Assembly (NCBI RefSeq): GCF_018918025.1
Contig: NZ_JAHLPT010000007.1
Span: forward strand, 1-64,000
Length of the DNA stretch: 64,000 nt
Direction: 5' to 3'
From: Oscillibacter sp. MSJ-31
GTDB lineage: Bacteria; Bacillota; Clostridia; Oscillospirales; Oscillospiraceae
In this document: positions 35,328 through 42,644 of the stretch, piece after piece
Numbering within the stretch: position 1 is the stretch's first letter
How the letters are laid out: the number at the start of each line of letters is the position of its first letter
Notes under the pieces: generated by a model
Told to the model about the DNA's origin: nothing
The model's database searches: none
What the model saw: only the letters and a program-made list of their open reading frames with translations
Made by a program: the position numbers and the translations under genes

Positions 35328-36134
35328 CTACCGTGTCGGGGCGGAGTCCCTTTGCTTGCGGGGCTGGGGCTTCTTATGGGTTGGGCGGCTGGGATGTTGA
35401 TGTTTGGGCTTTTCCGGCTCTGCCGGTGGCGGGGGCGTATCCCCGTCCTCCAGAAAGCCCAGCAGTTCATCGGCAACCTCCTGGGGCGTTTTCTCCGGGA
35501 CTTCCACGGTGTAGCCGGGGAGAAGGATACCGTTGACGGAAAAGCGGCGTTCCTCCCCCTTGGGGATGGGCGGGGAGAGTTCGGTGAACAGGTGGGCGTA
35601 GGCGTTGATACGGCCTTGGAGGTACTTTTCCATCGCCGCCTTGTCGGTAAAGCGTTTCCTGTCCTGACCGGCGATTTGACGGCCAGGGCCGGAATAGTCC
35701 GGCTCCCTGGGGGTGTTGAATGTCAGATACCACGAAATTTCCCAGGAGACCGGCACAGATTCCTTTTTGGCTTTGTCATAGCGGGTGTTCTCATAGACGC
35801 GCCACGACATTTTGTAGACCATGTTGCTGATCTCATGCCAGTCGTACTCACCATCTATCCAGACGTTAGCCGTGTGAGGGGTGGGCGGTATTGTCAGATA
35901 TTGCTGTGCCTTCCTCAATTCACAGGTTTTCATCGCCTGCTGTACCCACTTCTCGCTGACTTTCAATATTTCTGCATAAATGGCTTTTTCCTGGTCAACA
36001 CTGGCCTGCTCCTGTTCTTTCAGCGCGTCGGGAGAAAGTTTGACCAACTCGGAGAGGTCGGACTGGCTGCTCGAAAAATAGATGTGACTTGAAATTTCAA
36101 GTTCCCTGCCGGGGTCAAGGTGTGTATATCCCAT
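35328..36134 (-). CDS. Element protein, paralogue A of a tandem pair
   Basis: The 268-residue protein shares an architecture with its upstream neighbour: SDLSELVKLS early, EKWVQQAMKTCELRKAQQYL, a tryptophan-rich central part, YLQGRINAYAHLFTELSPPI, the NGILLPGYTV segment and PQEVADELLGFLEDGD, then a proline/lysine-rich tail. Its function is unknown; no enzymatic motif is visible. The shared blocks show the two genes arose by duplication. Start MGYTHLDPG lies 12 bases after the paralogue's stop. Confidence 0.65.
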   Translation of the reverse strand: MGYTHLDPGRELEISSHIYFSSSQSDLSELVKLSPDALKEQEQASVDQEKAIYAEILKVSEKWVQQAMKTCELRKAQQYLTIPPTPHTANVWIDGEYDWHEISNMVYKMSWRVYENTRYDKAKKESVPVSWEISWYLTFNTPREPDYSGPGRQIAGQDRKRFTDKAAMEKYLQGRINAYAHLFTELSPPIPKGEERRFSVNGILLPGYTVEVPEKTPQEVADELLGFLEDGDTPPPPAEPEKPKHQHPSRPTHKKPQPRKQRDSAPTR

Positions 36135-36146
36135 ATTCGCGCCTCC

Positions 36147-37067
36147 CTAACGTACCGGGGCCGACTGCTTTTTAGCGGCGGCCTTTTTCTTGGCGGTAGG
36201 CTTTTTTGCTGGGGTCGCTCTCCGCTTCTGCGCGGCGGCTGGCTTTTCCGGGCTGGCCTTCCCCTGGGGCGGGGGCGATTTCTTCGGGGCCTTGGGCGGC
36301 TCCGGGTCGGACGGCGGTGCAAGGTCTCCATCGTCCAGCAAGTCCAGCAGCTCGTCGGCCACCTCCTGGGGCGCTCTCTCCTTGGGCGCTATGGTATAGC
36401 CGGGGAGAAGAACGCCGTTGATATAAAAGGAACGCTTGAACTCGTCCGGGACGGGAGGGGACAACTCCGTAAAAAGCCGGGCGTACACATCAAAGCGGCC
36501 TTGGATATAGTTCTGTGCGTCGGCCTCGGCGTTGTAGTATTTCTTCTTTATCTCCACTACCATAACATCGCCGGAATAGTAGTATTTTTCCGTAGAGGGC
36601 CGGGGCGGGCGGTTGATGGCGATGCCCCAGGTCACAAGCCACTGGCCTTGGTGATTGCCCGTCGTCTCCTGCATTATCTTATAGCGCATGATGTAGACGC
36701 GGTTGCTGATCTCCCAAACACCGTCCTTTTGCCGTTTCCACTCGTTTGACGTGTGCTTGACCTCCGGGGTCTTGACGTACTCGATGGCCCTGTCCAGGAG
36801 CATGGTCTGGGCGGCCTGCTCCACCCATTCCTCGGCGGCGACCTGCACTTTTCCGAAAATGGTCTTTTCTGCCGTTGCTCCGTCCTTACGCTTGGCTTGC
36901 AACTCCTGCAAGGGCAGCTTGACCAGCTCTGCCAGATCGCTGCGGTCAACATTCCACCTGTCAAACTCCACGGAGCGTTCCAGTTCGATATGTTCACCGG
37001 GATTGAATTTGTCTGTACGGTGCAATACGCGGTAAAAGGTCGGCTCTTTCCGTTTTTGTTCTGCCAT
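36147..37067 (-). CDS. Element protein, paralogue B of a tandem pair
   Basis: The 306-residue protein parallels paralogue A: SDLAELVKLPLQELQAKRKD, EEWVEQAAQTMLLDRAIEYV, YIQGRFDVYARLFTELSPPV, NGVLLPGYTI and PQEVADELLDLLDDGD. Its C-terminal tail is longer and strongly basic (KKPTAKKKAAAKKQSAP), resembling nucleic-acid-binding tails. The role is unknown; it may act near DNA or in the relaxosome. It starts 12 bases after the stop of the 148-residue gene. Confidence 0.65.
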   Translation of the reverse strand: MAEQKRKEPTFYRVLHRTDKFNPGEHIELERSVEFDRWNVDRSDLAELVKLPLQELQAKRKDGATAEKTIFGKVQVAAEEWVEQAAQTMLLDRAIEYVKTPEVKHTSNEWKRQKDGVWEISNRVYIMRYKIMQETTGNHQGQWLVTWGIAINRPPRPSTEKYYYSGDVMVVEIKKKYYNAEADAQNYIQGRFDVYARLFTELSPPVPDEFKRSFYINGVLLPGYTIAPKERAPQEVADELLDLLDDGDLAPPSDPEPPKAPKKSPPPQGKASPEKPAAAQKRRATPAKKPTAKKKAAAKKQSAPVR

Positions 37068-37079
37068 AGACCGCCCCTC

Positions 37080-37526
37080 CTATCGCTCGCCGCGCTGGGG
37101 GGATGGCTTTTTCCTGTCACGGGAGGGAACGGTCGGAAATTCCAGCGCGATTTCAAACTGCCGTTGTAATTCCTCCATCCTCACGCTGTCCAGCGGCTCA
37201 TAGGTCTTGCTGTCCGGGTCCCAGCGGGTCAGACGCTTTTCCTCCGGGATGTGGTTGCGCCGTTCCCACGCGCCCACGGCCTGGGCCTGGACGCTCATGC
37301 GCTCCTTAATGTCGGGGTTGTCCCTGGCGGGGCGCAGTTCATAGTCCTCGATCTGCTTTGGGGACAGGGGGGCGTTATAGGCCAGAACGCCCCAGGCCAG
37401 GACGGTGCCGCTCTCCACTGGCTGGCGTCCGCTAAAGAACGTCATTTCCACCTGGGGGTCGTTTGGCAGTTTGGGATAGGTGCCAATGTCGATGGGGCGC
37501 TGGGTGGAATAATACTTGAATACCAT
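37080..37526 (-). CDS. Small element protein of unknown function
   Basis: The 148-residue protein contains FFSGRQPVESGTVLAWGVLA and APLSPKQIEDYELRPARDNP, a segment that also occurs inside larger proteins of Tn1549-like elements. The second half is charged and helical (SVRMEELQRQFEIALEFPTV). No function is assigned. It lies in an unbroken run of minus-strand genes with gaps of about 10 bases, implying one operon. Confidence 0.6.
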   Translation of the reverse strand: MVFKYYSTQRPIDIGTYPKLPNDPQVEMTFFSGRQPVESGTVLAWGVLAYNAPLSPKQIEDYELRPARDNPDIKERMSVQAQAVGAWERRNHIPEEKRLTRWDPDSKTYEPLDSVRMEELQRQFEIALEFPTVPSRDRKKPSPQRGER

Positions 37527-37536
37527 ACCGCGCCCC

Positions 37537-38457
37537 CTATCTCTGCCGCTGGGGATGGTTCCGCTGGCGCTGGGGCGCTTTGGCGGTCTGGCCCTCTTTG
37601 ATCTGGCGCAGTTTCACCTTGACCGATTGCCGGGGCCGGTCATCATTACGGGCCGGGGCGGCGCGTTCCTGCACCGGGGCGGAGGTCTGGCTGGTATTCG
37701 CGGCCTTCCGCAAATCTGTGACCGCCGCTTTTGTATATGCCAGGAATTTCCCCTTTTCCTTCTCCGGCATGACCGCCGCCTGCGCCTGGAATTGCTGCTC
37801 CAATCTGGTGATGGTGTAATGCTGCTGGAAAAAGCCGATCACTCTGGTCGCCAGCTTTTCCAGGTCGTCATGGAGCTGGAGGCCAAACTGTTCATGGAGC
37901 AATTCACGCAGGCCAACGGGCGCGTCCTCGAAGATCCCGGTCAGATTCTCCGGGTGGTTCAGGTTATTTTCAACAAGGTCTTGCATTTGTTCCAGCATGG
38001 AGCCGTAGCCCGGCCCGGTAGAGAGGGGCAGCCAGTAGCGGTCAACCTCGCCGTCCAGCATATAGTCGATGGCAACCTTGACCGGGCGGCTCGGCTCGTC
38101 AGTGTTCCAGTATTCCTGGTTTATCGCCTCCATCCGGGTCTCCGCCTCGGACAGCGTCATGCGGGCGCCAGCGGGAAGATGCTCGTCGGCGCTCTCCATG
38201 ACGGTGACGATGGGTTCCTGTTCCGGGGACAGGTCGGGCAGGGTGGCCTCCTTGGCGGATTTGAACAGGGACACAAACGCCCCGGAAATATCACGGGTGA
38301 AGTTCCTCCAGCGGGTGGCCGCGCCCCGGACGGTGCAAAGGCCATTTTTGAAAAAGCCGGTCACGATGCTTGCGCTCTCGCCCAGCAGGTCTTTCACATC
38401 CCGGCGCAGGTTCCCGGCGATCTCTTTCATACGGCTGTTGGTATCTATGGGGATCAC
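37537..38457 (-). CDS. Element protein of unknown function
   Basis: The 306-residue protein is soluble and acidic in the middle (SEAETRMEAINQEYWNTDEP, VKVAIDYMLDGEVDRYWLPL) with a glutamine/arginine-rich tail. I recognise the central segment as common in Tn1549-like elements but cannot name its activity. The early helical stretch (EIAGNLRRDVKDLLGESASI) has no signal peptide. It begins about 50 bases after palindrome copy 4. Confidence 0.6.
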   Translation of the reverse strand: MIPIDTNSRMKEIAGNLRRDVKDLLGESASIVTGFFKNGLCTVRGAATRWRNFTRDISGAFVSLFKSAKEATLPDLSPEQEPIVTVMESADEHLPAGARMTLSEAETRMEAINQEYWNTDEPSRPVKVAIDYMLDGEVDRYWLPLSTGPGYGSMLEQMQDLVENNLNHPENLTGIFEDAPVGLRELLHEQFGLQLHDDLEKLATRVIGFFQQHYTITRLEQQFQAQAAVMPEKEKGKFLAYTKAAVTDLRKAANTSQTSAPVQERAAPARNDDRPRQSVKVKLRQIKEGQTAKAPQRQRNHPQRQR

Positions 38458-38507
38458 TCCTTTCCAAAAAGTGGTGGGGCGGCTCTCGCCGCCCCGGATA
38501 AAATGTC

Positions 38508-38536
38508 GAAATTCGTCTCAATTTGAGACGAATTTC
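38508..38536. repeat. Element palindrome, copy 4 (arms changed on both sides)
   Basis: Arms GAAATTCGTCTCAA and TTGAGACGAATTTC surround one T. Compared with the other copies, outer positions changed in both arms together, keeping the palindrome. It covers the stop codon of the gene at 38535. Confidence 0.9.
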
Positions 38537-38939
38537 AGCGGACGGCGGCGGGCCGCGCCCGGTGCATACGGCAATATGCCTTGGGCGGGACAAAGGGCCT
38601 CCCGGCGAAGGTCACTTCCCGGATGGGACGGTAATGGGACAGCACCCCGTCCCGCAGGCTGGCAAACTCGATATAGTCCGCCTTGGTAAAGCACCGCTCC
38701 CGGCGCATTTGGCGCTGGGACACCGGCCAGCCCTCGCCGTAAAGGAAATGGAACATTTTGATGTTGTCGGAGATCAGTTGCAGGGAGTTGTCCGAATTGT
38801 CGTAAAACGCGGGGGCCTCGCCGTCTCCGGGGCAATAGTTTTCGCTCCTGCCGAGATACACCCGCCCATCCTCGCCCACCAGGGCGTCCATGCCCTCATA
38901 GTTGCTGGCGGCGGCGGACGCGATCAAGATTTCTGTCAT
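38535..38939 (-). CDS. Small element protein of unknown function
   Basis: The 134-residue protein begins MTEILIASAAASNYEGMDAL and contains FYDNSDNSLQLISDNIKMFH and LYGEGWPVSQRQMRRERCFT. No known domain is recognised. The start was placed at the ATG four bases past the previous gene's stop; a longer upstream frame overlaps that gene. It belongs to the same operon as its neighbours. Confidence 0.55.
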   Translation of the reverse strand: MTEILIASAAASNYEGMDALVGEDGRVYLGRSENYCPGDGEAPAFYDNSDNSLQLISDNIKMFHFLYGEGWPVSQRQMRRERCFTKADYIEFASLRDGVLSHYRPIREVTFAGRPFVPPKAYCRMHRARPAAVR

Positions 38940-38943
38940 GGTG

Positions 38944-39225
38944 TCACCTCGCCATATCGTCATGGCCGGGCGGCTTGCGGGGCTTGGGCGGCAGGCCGTA
39001 GTCTTGCCGCAGTTCCTCAACTCTCCGGCGAAAATCCTTTTCTGCGCTCTCCCGGTCTCCGAAATAGTTGCCATAGGCAAATTCCTTAAACTGCCTGTGG
39101 GCGTAGGATTTCCAGGTCACATAGGGGGATGGTGCTTTCGGGTTGTGGGCCAGCACGATCTCCACGTCCTTGATGCGCTTGCTTTTGATAACGTGGTAGC
39201 CCTCGCATACTCTATCATCCGCCAT
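38944..39225 (-). CDS. Small element protein of unknown function
   Basis: The 93-residue protein begins MADDRVCEGYHVIKSKRIKD and is rich in charged and aromatic residues (PYVTWKSYAHRQFKEFAYGN, EKDFRRRVEELRQDYGLPP). Similar short proteins that begin with a YHVI segment sit in this part of Tn1549-like elements. Function unknown. It is separated by 6 bases from the ParB-like gene. Confidence 0.6.
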   Translation of the reverse strand: MADDRVCEGYHVIKSKRIKDVEIVLAHNPKAPSPYVTWKSYAHRQFKEFAYGNYFGDRESAEKDFRRRVEELRQDYGLPPKPRKPPGHDDMAR

Positions 39226-39231
39226 AGCCGC

Positions 39232-41241
39232 TTACCTCGAAGGGGAAGGGGGCTTTTTGCCCTTACCCGCCTTTTCCGCTTCGGCCTTGGCCTTCTGGCG
39301 CTCAATGGCCTTTTTCCGCAGGTCAAGGGCCTCGAACACCCCGCGCTTTGCGTCAGGGATGGTAGTCCGCTTATCCGGGAAGTACGGACGCAGATCCTCC
39401 TCGGTCAGCGTGATTTTCAGTTGCGGCGTCTCCTCCCGCTTGGTGGGGGCTACCGACTTTTCGATCTTGTCCGTGGTCAGCGTCCCTTCCTGGCTGGCCT
39501 TTTTCAGTTCCACCGCCTGGGTGCCGGAGGGGACTTTATCCTCCTTCTTGATGGCGTCGGCTACCGCCGCCTGTTCCTCTTTTTTCAGATATGAGAGGTC
39601 TGCGGCGGTGTGGACGGGGAGCTTCTTATCCTCCACCATCTGCTGTAATTCCGGGGTCAGGTTGTTCAGACGGACAAGTTTCTGGATATTGCTACGGCTC
39701 TCGCCGGTCTGCTGGGCCAGTTCCTCGTCAGCCCGCATGGGCTTCTTGCCCTCGGCCGCCAGCTTGGCGGTTTCCTCCTTGGTGCGCCGTCCGGCCTTGT
39801 GCTTCATGGCTTCCAGCTTCATGGCATAGGCGCGGGCCTTCTCCATCGGGCTGATGTTCTCCCGCTTCAGGTTGGCGTCCACCATAGAGATCGTGGCCTC
39901 GTCCCGGTCAAGCTGGCGGACGATGACCGGCATGGTGGCGATACCCGCCAGCTCGCAGGCCCGGCGGCGGCGGTGGCCGGACACCATCTCATAGCCGCCC
40001 GCCTTGCGGGGGATGACCACGGCAGGCTCCAACACTCCGAATTTCTTTACGCTGTCCACCAGGTCCATCATGTCCTGGTCGTCCTTGACGTTGAACGGAT
40101 GGCCCTCAAAGGGGTGTATCTCCGACACCTTCAGCGTGGTGATGATCTCCGACTGCCCCTCCCTGGTGATGGGGAGCGTAAAGTCCTTGGGGATTTCGTC
40201 CTCGGTGGGCTTATCGGGCGCGGCGGCGGGCGCTTGTTCAGCCCCCGTCTTTTCCGGCTCGGCGGGGTGGGGGTCTACCAGCTTGCCGGGAATGGGCAGG
40301 TCGGGGTTTTTCCTGTGTTCCTTGCGGTAGCGGCTGGCGTCCGTAAGGGCCATTTCGTAAACATCCGCCCGGACTTCCAGCATACCGGCCTGTTCCAGCG
40401 CCTTGCAGCGATGGAAACCGTCTACAAGCTGTAGCTCTCCCTTTTCCCCCTGGCGGAGAATGACCGGCTTTTGCAGGCCGTTCTTTTTGATGTCGGCAAT
40501 CATATCGCCGTAGTCCTTCCTGGGGGTGTCCTTGACGTAGGTGCCGGGGAGGGGAACGATCTCGGACAGCTTGACGAAACGGAGGCTGGGGTCTTTCGGC
40601 GGTTCGGCAGGCTTCTTTTCCTCGGCAGGCTTGTCGGGTGCGGCGGGGGCTTTGGGGTCAGCCGCCGCCTTGGACGCTTTGGCACCCTTCTTTTCCCCGG
40701 CAGGCTTACCGGGAGCGTCGGCGGGGGCCTTGGGGTCAGGCGTGGCCTTGGGTGGCTCGGCGGGCTTCTTTCCCTCGGCGGGCTTGTCGGGAGCATCAGC
40801 GGGGGCCTTGGGGTCAGGCGCGGCCTTGGGCGGCTCGGCGGGTTTCTTTTCCTCGGCAGGCTTGCCGGGAGCGTCGGCGGGGGCCTTGGGGTCAGGCGTG
40901 GCCTTGGGCGGCTCGGCGGGCTTCTTTTCCTCGGCGGGCTTGCCGGGAGCGTCGGTGGGGGCCTTGGGGTCAGGTGCGGCCTTGGGCGGCTCGGCGGGTT
41001 TCTTCTCCTCGGCAGGCTTGCCGGGAGCGGCAACGGTGGCCTTGGGGTCAGGCGCGGCCTTGGGCTGCTCGGCGGGTTTCTTTTCCTCGGTGGGCTTGCC
41101 GGGAGCGTCGGCGGTGGCCTTGGGGTCAGGCGCGGCCTTGGGCGGCTCGACGGGTTTCTTTTCCTCGGCGGGCTTATCAGGCGGTGCGCCGGGGACGGGG
41201 GCGCGGAAAGCGCCGATCAACGGGTTCTTCTTGTCTGGCAT
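39232..41241 (-). CDS. ParB-like protein with two ParB domains and a repeat-rich N-terminus
   Basis: The 669-residue protein has three parts. Residues about 21-215 are seven 25-26-residue repeats plus a partial one (KPAEEKKPAEPPKAAPDPKA type), lysine- and proline-rich. Residues about 217-300 are a first ParB/sulfiredoxin-like domain (VKLSEIVPLPGTYVKD, VDGFHRCKALEQAG). Residues about 365-600 are a full ParB: KVSEIHPFEGHPF, VSGHRRRRACELAG and a KorB-like HTH (AQQTGESRSNIQKLVRLNNL). ParB proteins load on DNA for partition or gene control. No ParA gene accompanies it here. Confidence 0.88.
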   Translation of the reverse strand: MPDKKNPLIGAFRAPVPGAPPDKPAEEKKPVEPPKAAPDPKATADAPGKPTEEKKPAEQPKAAPDPKATVAAPGKPAEEKKPAEPPKAAPDPKAPTDAPGKPAEEKKPAEPPKATPDPKAPADAPGKPAEEKKPAEPPKAAPDPKAPADAPDKPAEGKKPAEPPKATPDPKAPADAPGKPAGEKKGAKASKAAADPKAPAAPDKPAEEKKPAEPPKDPSLRFVKLSEIVPLPGTYVKDTPRKDYGDMIADIKKNGLQKPVILRQGEKGELQLVDGFHRCKALEQAGMLEVRADVYEMALTDASRYRKEHRKNPDLPIPGKLVDPHPAEPEKTGAEQAPAAAPDKPTEDEIPKDFTLPITREGQSEIITTLKVSEIHPFEGHPFNVKDDQDMMDLVDSVKKFGVLEPAVVIPRKAGGYEMVSGHRRRRACELAGIATMPVIVRQLDRDEATISMVDANLKRENISPMEKARAYAMKLEAMKHKAGRRTKEETAKLAAEGKKPMRADEELAQQTGESRSNIQKLVRLNNLTPELQQMVEDKKLPVHTAADLSYLKKEEQAAVADAIKKEDKVPSGTQAVELKKASQEGTLTTDKIEKSVAPTKREETPQLKITLTEEDLRPYFPDKRTTIPDAKRGVFEALDLRKKAIERQKAKAEAEKAGKGKKPPSPSR
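40596..41181. repeat. Tandem 78-bp repeats inside the ParB-like gene
   Basis: Seven units of about 78 bp (25-26 codons) and a partial eighth stand head to tail. Units 3-6 are nearly identical and the outer ones diverged, the pattern expected from recombination-driven expansion. Copy number may vary between strains. Confidence 0.9.
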
Positions 41242-41271
41242 GGTGAGTCCTCCTTTTGCTTATTTTGTCGA

Positions 41272-41300
41272 AAAATGCGTCTCGATTTGAGACGCATTTT
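41272..41300. repeat. Element palindrome, copy 5
   Basis: Arms AAAATGCGTCTCGA and TTGAGACGCATTTT (one wobble) surround one T. It lies between the initiator gene and the ParB-like gene and is preceded by TTTTGTCG. Confidence 0.9.
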
Positions 41301-41309
41301 CAACCGATA

Positions 41310-42263
41310 TTAAGGGCCAAAATCGTGCTGTACCTCCGCTTGATAGTAGTTGTTGATGGTGGCCGGGGCATTGTAAAGGGCAGTCAGCAGATAGGCGCGG
41401 ATGTTGCGGATTTTGGTCGTGTTCTTCCGCAGACAGTCAAAAACATATTCCAGGTGCGAATAGTCCAGTTTATAAAAGCGTTCCTTCACCTGGGCGGTGG
41501 GAAGTTCCTCGCCGCCGATGCGGAGGGTGGCGCGGGTGCTGCATAGAACATCGGTTATCAACTCCGCCACCTCATCCACGTCCTCACGGTTGAACTGGGT
41601 ACAGAGGGCAGCGTAGTCAATACTTTCCCGCACATCTCTCCCGCAATCAATCCGATCTATCCATCCTGTTCCCGGAGGGGAGGGGGATGGATGGACAGAT
41701 GGATCAAGCTGAATGGGGTCAGTTTGATTTGATTCAATATAGATTGCGTCCGATTTTCCGAAGTCTGCACTTCCGAAAACCGGAAGTCTTGACTTCTGCT
41801 TTTCGGAACTCTTGACTTCCGATTTTCCGAAGTCTTGACTTCCGAAAATCGGAAGTCTGGGAATGTCCTGCGGCTGGGAGGGTTGCGGCGGTTTTTCGCC
41901 GGTGGTGAACCGCTTGACATAGATTTTTGCAGGACGGCCCTGGCCCCGCTTGACGCGCTCGATCAGGCCAAAACCCTTGCCTGTGTCCAACTCGGCCAGC
42001 AGCTTGACGGCCTTCTCATGCCCGCAGCCCAGGTCTGCCTGTATCTCGTCCAGTGTGTAGTAGATATAAACACGGCCTTGGTCGTCGTACCAGCCGTTTT
42101 TAGCGGACAGCCCCATGCGGTCAAGGAGAAGGCCATAGAGCAGCTTGGCGTCGGTAGACAGCTTCTTGAACTGTTCGCCGGTGATAAGCTGGCGGGGGAT
42201 ACGGTAGAACGAAAATTGATTGCTTTCGTCGCCGTAATAATAGTCAAATGCTTGCTTGCCCAC
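41310..42263 (-). CDS. Replication initiator protein, RepA_N type
   Basis: The 317-residue protein starts GKQAFDYYYGDESNQFSFYR and has the RepA_N core: IPRQLITGEQFKKLSTDAKL, LYGLLLDRMGLSAKNGWYDD, VYIYYTLDEIQADLGCGHEK. A variable middle follows, then a conserved C-terminal region (LEYVFDCLRKNTTKIRNIRA). Such initiators replicate plasmids and some integrative elements from an origin inside their own gene. The GTG at 42263 was chosen because GGAGGTG lies 7 bases upstream; an ATG at 42284 has no site. The middle section overlaps the iteron-like repeats. Confidence 0.88.
   Translation of the reverse strand: MGKQAFDYYYGDESNQFSFYRIPRQLITGEQFKKLSTDAKLLYGLLLDRMGLSAKNGWYDDQGRVYIYYTLDEIQADLGCGHEKAVKLLAELDTGKGFGLIERVKRGQGRPAKIYVKRFTTGEKPPQPSQPQDIPRLPIFGSQDFGKSEVKSSEKQKSRLPVFGSADFGKSDAIYIESNQTDPIQLDPSVHPSPSPPGTGWIDRIDCGRDVRESIDYAALCTQFNREDVDEVAELITDVLCSTRATLRIGGEELPTAQVKERFYKLDYSHLEYVFDCLRKNTTKIRNIRAYLLTALYNAPATINNYYQAEVQHDFGP
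41752..41860. other. Candidate replication origin: iteron-like repeats inside the initiator gene
   Basis: Within about 110 bases the units CCGAAGTCTTGACTTCCGA and close variants recur in both orientations, including a perfect inverted repeat GACTTCCGA-AAA-TCGGAAGTC. The encoded peptide is correspondingly repetitive and poorly conserved. RepA_N origins are known to lie in the central part of the initiator gene, so these are probably its binding sites. Confidence 0.65.
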
Positions 42264-42280
42264 GTTCTCACCTCCATTGG

Positions 42281-42312
42281 GCAAAAAGAAAGGCGCCCCT
42301 TACGGAGCGCCT
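42281..42312 (-). terminator. Terminator/attenuator hairpin in the initiator leader
   Basis: On the minus strand AGGCGCTCC-GTAA-GGGGCGCCT (9 pairs, one wobble) is followed by TTTCTTTTT. It ends a few bases before the ribosome-binding site of the initiator gene, so read-through would control initiator synthesis, or it insulates the gene from upstream transcription. Confidence 0.7.
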
Positions 42313-42577
42313 GGACTACGGGCTTTCCACCCGCTTTCTTCTTTTTTCTGCACCTTTTTCAATTTGGGATAGTAACAATGATAGCAAGCAACTTACTCAA
42401 CAAAGGTTTTTAAGGGAAATTGTAGATGGCCCTCGTCTGCCTGTGTCGGGGCAATTTTTACTGGCCGCCACATACCACCATTCTTTTTTGCTCGATTTTC
42501 CTCGATAAGATTGTGCTTGATACCCTAAAATCTCGTTATCATAGAAGTGCGCCGCTTGGGATACCAAAGCCTATAAG
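42313..42577. other. Right-end region of the integrative element
   Basis: No gene is supported. It should contain the initiator promoter and the junction with the chromosome. GCAAGCAACT at 42384-42393 is the inverted counterpart of AGTTGCTTGC at 27023-27032 on the left side. Confidence 0.45.
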
Positions 42578-42612
42578 AAAACGCTCCGACCGAAAATCGG
42601 TCGGAGCGTTTT
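42578..42612. terminator. Bidirectional terminator after the antiporter gene
   Basis: A 16-bp perfect stem (AAAACGCTCCGACCGA and its complement, loop AAA) has T runs on both sides. On the minus strand it follows the NhaC gene by about 30 bases. Confidence 0.9.
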
Positions 42613-42644
42613 TATCGGCGGAAGCAGTGCGCAGAGCCTTACGC

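Larger units (their letters stand above)
26990..42540. mobile_element. Tn1549-like integrative element, apparently lacking its transfer machinery
   Basis: Between trmH and the antiporter, nearly every gene lies on the minus strand and belongs to a conjugative-element repertoire: serine recombinase, HTH and sigma-like regulators, PcfB, relaxase, MobC, ParB-like and RepA_N-like proteins, plus element-specific unknowns. VirD4, VirB4, VirB6 and a cell-wall hydrolase, expected in a complete element, are not seen. Exact ends are not resolved. A 10-bp inverted match (27023-27032 and 42384-42393) is the only candidate for paired end sequences. Confidence 0.8.

Noticed and set aside
41752-41860. Repeated GAAGTC units considered as a CRISPR-like array
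   Set aside because: Units vary, face both ways, lack regular spacers and lie inside a coding gene; iterons explain them better.
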